The translations under genes were made by a program, and so were the position numbers. DNA of 64,000 nt. It comes from Mesoterricola sediminis. GTDB taxonomy: Bacteria; Acidobacteriota; Holophagae; Holophagales; Holophagaceae. Below the pieces are notes generated by a model. That model had not been told where the DNA came from. It searched no databases and saw nothing but the letters and a program-made list of their open reading frames with translations. Each line of letters begins with the position of its first letter. Within the stretch, counting starts at the first letter, position 1. The DNA is taken from NCBI RefSeq assembly GCF_030295425.1, contig NZ_AP027081.1:4460605-4524604 (forward strand). Reading direction: 5' to 3'. Shown here one piece after another: positions 59,943-64,000 of this stretch.

Positions 59943-61271
59943 TCACTTGCCCAGGCAGAACCCGCTGAAGACCTGGTCCAGGGCCGTCTCGGCGCGATCC
60001 TCCCCCGTGAGGCGGGCCAGGAGGCTCCAGGCGCCCTGGAGGAGGGAGGCGGCGATCTCCGGGGGCGTGGCGGGGTCCAGGCCGGTCAGGAGGTCCGCCT
60101 GGGCGGCGAGCTCGTCCAGCAGCTCCCGCTGCCGCCGGGTGTCCAGGGCCCCCAGGCAGGCGTCGGGGGACCAGGCCCCCAGGAAGCGGGTCCGCAGGGC
60201 CTCCGCCAGGGCGGCCAGATCCCCGGTCGCGGCGCTGACGCAGGGGGCGCCGGGATCCGGCGCTCCGCCCAGGTCCGCCTGGGTGCGCACCCGCAGGACC
60301 TTGGCGGCGTAGGGGGCCAGGTGGGCCTCCACGGCCGGGTCGGGCGCCGCGTCGGCCAGGGGCACCAGGTGCAGGATCAGGTCGGCCCGGGCCAGCTCCT
60401 CCCCCACCCGGGCCACCCCGAGGCGCTCCACCGGATCCTGGCTCTCCCGGAGGCCCGCCGTATCGAGGAGGTGCAGGGGCAGGTCCGCCCACTGGGCGGC
60501 CACGTCGATCACATCCCGGGTGGTGCCCGGGTGCTCCGTCACGATGGCCCGGTCCTGCCCGGCCAGGGCGTTGAAGAGGGTGCTCTTCCCGGCGTTGGGG
60601 CGTCCGGCCAGCACCACCCGGATGCCGTCCCGGAGCCACCGGGCGGCGGCCGCCCGTTCCTGTTCCACGTGGAACACCCGCCGGAGGGGGTCCAGGTCCG
60701 CCGCCAGGGCGGTCAGGTCGAGGCCGATGCCCTCCTCCTCCCCGTAGTCGACGCAGGCCTCCGCCCGGGCCACCCAGGGCGCCAGGGCCGCCTTCGCCCG
60801 GGCCACCCAGGGGGGCGCGCCCCCACTCCGGGCCTGGGCCTGGCGCAGCTGGGCGTCCGTCGTGGCCCCCACCAGGTCCCGGAGGGCCTCGGCGCCCAGG
60901 AGGTCCACCTTGCCGTTCAGGAGGGCCCGGCGGGTGAACTCGCCCGGCTCCGCCCCCCGGATGCCCAGGGTGGCCAGGTGGTCGAGGAGCCGCCGAACGA
61001 GCAGCGGGTTGCCGTGGACCTGGAACTCCACCACGTCCTCCCCCGTGTAGCTGTGGGGGGCCGGGAAGTGGAGCACCAGGGCCCGCTCCCGGAACCCGTC
61101 CCAGGCCAGGGTGCGCACCTGGGCCATCCGAGGAGGCGGAAGGGCCACCATGGAGACCAAGCGCTCAGCCAAGCTATCGCCGGACAGGCGCACCACCGCC
61201 ACGGCGGCGGGCACCAGGGGGGTGGCGGGGGCACAGATGGGTCCCGTCCGGGCCCCGGAGAGGTCAGGCAC
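59943..61271 (-). CDS. mnmE: tRNA modification GTPase MnmE
   Basis: A 442-residue GTPase that with MnmG modifies U34 of certain tRNAs. The N-terminal formyl-THF-binding domain (SYTGEDVVEFQVHGN) is followed by the G domain: GRPNAGKST, EHPGTTRD and DTAGLRES. The G4 motif, normally NKxD, reads TQAD, a weak match. The protein ends FCLGK (usual FCIGK), so the catalytic Cys is present. A perfect parS palindrome lies in the coding sequence and encodes FHVEQ. mnmG is not adjacent. Confidence 0.93.
   Translation of the reverse strand: MPDLSGARTGPICAPATPLVPAAVAVVRLSGDSLAERLVSMVALPPPRMAQVRTLAWDGFRERALVLHFPAPHSYTGEDVVEFQVHGNPLLVRRLLDHLATLGIRGAEPGEFTRRALLNGKVDLLGAEALRDLVGATTDAQLRQAQARSGGAPPWVARAKAALAPWVARAEACVDYGEEEGIGLDLTALAADLDPLRRVFHVEQERAAAARWLRDGIRVVLAGRPNAGKSTLFNALAGQDRAIVTEHPGTTRDVIDVAAQWADLPLHLLDTAGLRESQDPVERLGVARVGEELARADLILHLVPLADAAPDPAVEAHLAPYAAKVLRVRTQADLGGAPDPGAPCVSAATGDLAALAEALRTRFLGAWSPDACLGALDTRRQRELLDELAAQADLLTGLDPATPPEIAASLLQGAWSLLARLTGEDRAETALDQVFSGFCLGK
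60661..60676. other. parS-like site 3, inside mnmE
   Basis: TGTTCCACGTGGAACA is a perfect 16-bp palindrome, the best of the three sites. Read in the mnmE frame it encodes the FHVEQ segment between the N-terminal and helical domains. Confidence 0.88.
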
Positions 61272-61303
61272 GGCGGCGACCCCTTCCCATGGCCCGGCCG
61301 GCC

Positions 61304-61768
61304 CTAGACGCGGCTGACCTTGAGGGCCTTGAACGTGCCGGTGCCTTCGCTCTCGGTCGTGAACCCGGGCTCGCGGGCCAGGACGAGGTGCACCCAGCGG
61401 CGCTCGCGGGGGCTCAGGGAGGCGAAGGTGTACGACCCCAGGCTCCGGGCCTTCTCGGCCGCGAACTGGGCCATGGCCACGATCTCCTTCATGCGGAAGA
61501 GGCGGAAGGACTGCACGTCCAGGTAGGCCTGGCGGTGCTCCTCGCGCTCGCCCTGGGCCTCGTGGACGAGGAACTGGAGGGCGTCCAGGGCCATGCCCTT
61601 GTTGGCCGCCAGCCAGTGGGCGTCGGGACCGTCGATCACGATGCGGTTGGGAAAGAGTTCCTCATCCCCGGAGGGAACGGTCGCCGTGGTCACCTGGAGG
61701 CCCAGGTGGGAGCACCACCGGCCCACCGCTTCGGGGACCTGGTCGAGGGACAGGGAGGCCTTGCGCAT
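61304..61768 (-). CDS. khpB: KhpB/Jag-type RNA-binding protein lacking the Jag_N domain
   Basis: A 154-residue protein with a KH-like domain (PNRIVIDGPDAHWLAANKGMALDALQFLVHEA) and an R3H domain (about 95-154; SFRLFRMKEIVAMAQFAAEKARSLG ... SPRERRWVHLVLAREPG). It binds RNA and lies in the conserved yidC-khpB order. The N-terminal Jag_N domain found in many homologs is absent, giving a short form. Confidence 0.85.
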   Translation of the reverse strand: MRKASLSLDQVPEAVGRWCSHLGLQVTTATVPSGDEELFPNRIVIDGPDAHWLAANKGMALDALQFLVHEAQGEREEHRQAYLDVQSFRLFRMKEIVAMAQFAAEKARSLGSYTFASLSPRERRWVHLVLAREPGFTTESEGTGTFKALKVSRV

Positions 61769-61781
61769 GCTTCCTCCGGGA

Positions 61782-63386
61782 TCAGACCACGATCGGCTGG
61801 GGCTTGTAGCCGCGCATCACCAGCCAGGTCTGAAGAATGCCAATGAGGTTGAACATCAGGTAGTAGAGGCAGAGGCCCGAGGGGGTCGTGGCGAAGAAGA
61901 AGGTGAACATCACCGGCATCATCACCATCATCATCTTGCGCTGGGTCGGATCGCCCACGGAAGGGGTCATGGCCTGCTGCACGATCATGGAGACGCCCAT
62001 CAGGATCGGAAGGACGTAGAAGGGGTCGTGGGCCGACAGGTCCTTCAGCCAGAAGGCGAAGGGCGCGTGCCGCAGCTCGAACACGGCGTTCAGCATGGAC
62101 CACAGGGCGAAGAACACGGGCATCTGGAGGAGCATGGGGAGGCAGCCGCCCATGGGGTTGTGGCCGTTCTTCTTGTAGAAGGCCATCAGCTCCTTCTGCA
62201 TCTCGGCCTTCTTGGCCATGTCGTTGCCGAACTTCTCGTACTTGGCCTGGAGGGCCTTCTGGTGGGGCTCCAGCTCCTTCATGCGCAGCATCTGCACCGT
62301 GGTCTTGGTGTTCAGGGGCCAGAGGACGCCGCGGATGAGGACGGTCAGCAGGATGATCGACCAGCCCCAGTTGGGCACCACCTGGTGGATGCCGCGGAGG
62401 ATCATGAACAGGAGTTTGGCGACCAGGCCGAAGAAGCCGAAGTCCATGACCTGGACGAAGATCTTGCCGTCATCCTTGCGGCCGGGCAGATGGAAGGCGC
62501 TCAGTTCCTCGGCCTGCTTGGGGCCCAGGTAGAGGCGGGCGGAAGCGGTGCCGCCCGCGGGGGCGGACAGGAGGTAGCCCTTGGCCCCGTCCCGGACCGG
62601 GAGGGAGGCGGCATCCCAGATCGCCGCGAAGTACCAGCTGCGCTGGCCCTTGGAGCCGGCGTCGACGCCCGCGTCCAGGCCCACGCGGGTGGCGGCGGGG
62701 GGCAGGACCTTGCGCTTGGCGCCCAGGAAGCTGAAGAAGGGGTCCTTCAGCATGTCGCCCCAGGACACCGCGTGGATGTCCTTGGGTTCCAGGGTGAAGA
62801 CGCGGCCCAGGTTGTGCACGGAGGCCTCGCCGTCCGGCATGGGCACCAGGTTGAGGGCCATGGCGCGGGGGCTCGTCCAGGCGACTTCGACCACATGGTC
62901 CTGGTCCGGCACCCGGTAGACGAGGCGGTCGCCTTCGGGCGACGTGAAGGTCACCACCTGGAAGCCGTTCTCGACCGTGACCGCGGGGTCGCCCTGGAAC
63001 CGGGCCGCCACGGCGGCGCCGAGGCCGGGGAAGTCGTGGGCGACCTCCTTGCCCTCCTTGTCCCGGTGGGCCTCCGTGAAGAAGGCGGTGCCGTCGCTCC
63101 AGCGGGCCTGCACCAGCGCGCCGTCCTGCTTGCGCCAGGTGAGCTGGAGGACCGGGGTCTTCAGGGTGAACCGGGCGGCGGGATCCGCCGCGGGAGCCTG
63201 TCCGGCCGAAGCCTGGGGCGCGGTCGCGACGGGCGCGGCGGGAGCAGGCGCGGGAGCGCTCTCCTGGCGGACCACCGTCTGGGCCGGAGCCGGCTTGGTG
63301 GGATAGAGCGTGCTCATGGCGTAGTTGTAGCCCAGCAGCATGACGATGCTGGCGGCCACGAAGATCACCATATTCCGGTTGTTCAT
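61782..63386 (-). CDS. yidC: Membrane protein insertase YidC
   Basis: A 534-residue Gram-negative-type YidC. After the first membrane helix (MVIFVAASIVMLLGYNYAM) and an Ala/Pro-rich spacer comes the large periplasmic beta domain, then the five-helix insertase core with WGWSIILLTVLIRGVLWPLN (positively charged groove residue Arg), the MKELEPHQKALQAKY coiled region and NPMGGCLPMLLQMPVFFALW. It inserts membrane proteins alone or with Sec. Its ATG overlaps the rnpA stop as ATGA. Confidence 0.95.
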   Translation of the reverse strand: MNNRNMVIFVAASIVMLLGYNYAMSTLYPTKPAPAQTVVRQESAPAPAPAAPVATAPQASAGQAPAADPAARFTLKTPVLQLTWRKQDGALVQARWSDGTAFFTEAHRDKEGKEVAHDFPGLGAAVAARFQGDPAVTVENGFQVVTFTSPEGDRLVYRVPDQDHVVEVAWTSPRAMALNLVPMPDGEASVHNLGRVFTLEPKDIHAVSWGDMLKDPFFSFLGAKRKVLPPAATRVGLDAGVDAGSKGQRSWYFAAIWDAASLPVRDGAKGYLLSAPAGGTASARLYLGPKQAEELSAFHLPGRKDDGKIFVQVMDFGFFGLVAKLLFMILRGIHQVVPNWGWSIILLTVLIRGVLWPLNTKTTVQMLRMKELEPHQKALQAKYEKFGNDMAKKAEMQKELMAFYKKNGHNPMGGCLPMLLQMPVFFALWSMLNAVFELRHAPFAFWLKDLSAHDPFYVLPILMGVSMIVQQAMTPSVGDPTQRKMMMVMMPVMFTFFFATTPSGLCLYYLMFNLIGILQTWLVMRGYKPQPIVV

Positions 63387-63751
63387 CGGGATTCCCAACG
63401 GGTCAGGGCCAGCGTGAGCTGGCCGACGATTTCCTGGTACGTGAACGGGCAGCCCCGGGCGGAACCGCGGGCCGGTCGGACCCACACAACGCCTGGACTG
63501 CCTTGGAGATGGGAATGCTGCCTGAGCACCTGGAGGAAGGCCATGCGTACGCGCCGACGGAAGCGGTTGCGCTGAACCGCCCGTCCCTGCTTGCGGGATG
63601 CGTTCACCAGCAGCAGAGGCTCGACGCCTCCGGCCAGACGCCACACGCGGATGTCCAGGGGCTGCTCCTTCCCCAGCAGGGGACGGGGCGGTATCTGGGG
63701 GACCGCGTGATCCTGGCGCCGCACGACCCGGTAGCGCCCGGCCACCCTCAT
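63383..63751 (-). CDS. rnpA: Ribonuclease P protein component
   Basis: A 122-residue basic protein. The RNR motif (GRAVQRNRFRRRVRMAF) that contacts RNase P RNA is present at about 72-88. The N-terminal part is more divergent than usual. It lies between rpmH and yidC, 4 nt from the rpmH stop, the conserved order. The ATG at 63751 gives the standard start; yidD is absent. Confidence 0.88.
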   Translation of the reverse strand: MRVAGRYRVVRRQDHAVPQIPPRPLLGKEQPLDIRVWRLAGGVEPLLLVNASRKQGRAVQRNRFRRRVRMAFLQVLRQHSHLQGSPGVVWVRPARGSARGCPFTYQEIVGQLTLALTRWESR

Positions 63752-63755
63752 CGCA

Positions 63756-63890
63756 CTAGAGTGCGAGGACGTGACGGCCCTTGGCCCGGCGGCGCTTGAG
63801 CACCAGACGGCCATTCTTGGTCTTCATCCGGCTGAGGAAACCGTGCGTCTTGGCACGACGGCGGTTGTTGGGCTGGAAAGTGCGCTTCAT
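63756..63890 (-). CDS. rpmH: 50S ribosomal protein L34
   Basis: A 44-residue very basic protein: [20 protein letters not shown] at the start and [18 protein letters not shown] at the end, a complete L34. It is the first gene of the rpmH-rnpA-yidC-khpB run and marks proximity to dnaA/oriC. The 110 bp beyond it to the window end hold a small ACCACCC/GGGTGGT hairpin and nothing else recognisable. Confidence 0.97.
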   Translation of the reverse strand: MKRTFQPNNRRRAKTHGFLSRMKTKNGRLVLKRRRAKGRHVLAL

Positions 63891-64000
63891 GGTCCACCTC
63901 GGGGCCCAGGCCAATGGCAAGGGCGAACCTTCGAGGCTACCAGCAGATCATCTTTCCCTCAACCCCAAAGAGGAGAACCACCCTTCCGGGGTGGTGCTAA

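Noticed and set aside
63977..63995. ACCACCC/GGGTGGT hairpin at the window edge as a terminator
   Set aside because: Short stem, no T-run in either direction, and the neighbouring gene is outside the window.
1..64000. CRISPR arrays, tRNA or rRNA genes
   Set aside because: No regularly spaced repeats of CRISPR size and no recognisable tRNA/rRNA sequence were found by reading; a tRNA scan would be needed to exclude a single missed tRNA.

Overview
The window is a very GC-rich bacterial chromosome segment, densely packed with genes and with many 1-11 nt overlaps. Gene content (heptose-based LPS enzymes, a TonB-dependent receptor with a carboxypeptidase-like N-terminal domain, type IV pilin and PilR-like genes, YidC, complex I) indicates a Gram-negative. 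The combination looks like an Acidobacteriota (Holophagae/Geothrix-type) genome, but that placement is inference. The right end carries the conserved origin-proximal set mnmE-khpB-yidC-rnpA-rpmH, so dnaA/oriC probably lies just beyond base 64000. No rRNA, tRNA or CRISPR array was seen.

Left part (1-24.3 kb): the 3' part of parB, then accD-folC, a membrane Ser/Thr kinase with a C-terminal propeller-like region, and a TonB-dependent receptor behind a strikingly AT-rich promoter/leader. Next come argF, a Tat-exported NAD(P)-binding protein, a nucleotide-translocase-like MFS carrier, a glycerophosphodiesterase and a FAD-linked 2-hydroxyacid dehydrogenase. A minus-strand block holds a prepilin, yceD, rpmF, plsX and pyrH; a PilR-like sigma-54 activator is upstream of the prepilin. 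An LPS-core/export group follows: two GT9 heptosyltransferase-like genes, a DUF1573 protein, an EamA carrier and hldD.

Mobile patch (24.26-25.56 kb): an IS5-family element whose transposase needs a -1 frameshift sits exactly at the hldD stop codon. Between the transposase and the right terminal repeat is a decayed GxxExxY gene enclosed by about 53-bp inverted repeats. Beyond it are a large hairpin and a TPR plus GT9-like glycosyltransferase.

Energy block (27.1-42.1 kb, minus strand): a response-regulator/PP2C phosphatase with a STAS partner, F0 genes atpZ-I-B-E without F1, and an 11-gene complex I operon nuoABCDHIJKLMN lacking nuoEFG. Its NuoC carries an N-terminal mono-cluster ferredoxin domain joined by an Ala/Pro repeat linker, the most unusual protein in the window. 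It suggests an electron input other than the standard NADH module.

Right part (42.2-64 kb): a GspE/PilB-type ATPase, two tandem S1/P1-nuclease/phospholipase-C-like secreted proteins, split glycine decarboxylase gcvPA/gcvPB, an M2 peptidase, a SprA-related protein, nrdR, lon, ftsY, ribD, thiS next to a trans-sulfuration-type PLP enzyme, gatB, mnmE, khpB, yidC, rnpA and rpmH. Three near-identical parS palindromes (before nrdR, between lon and ftsY, inside mnmE) mark the likely ParB-loading region.
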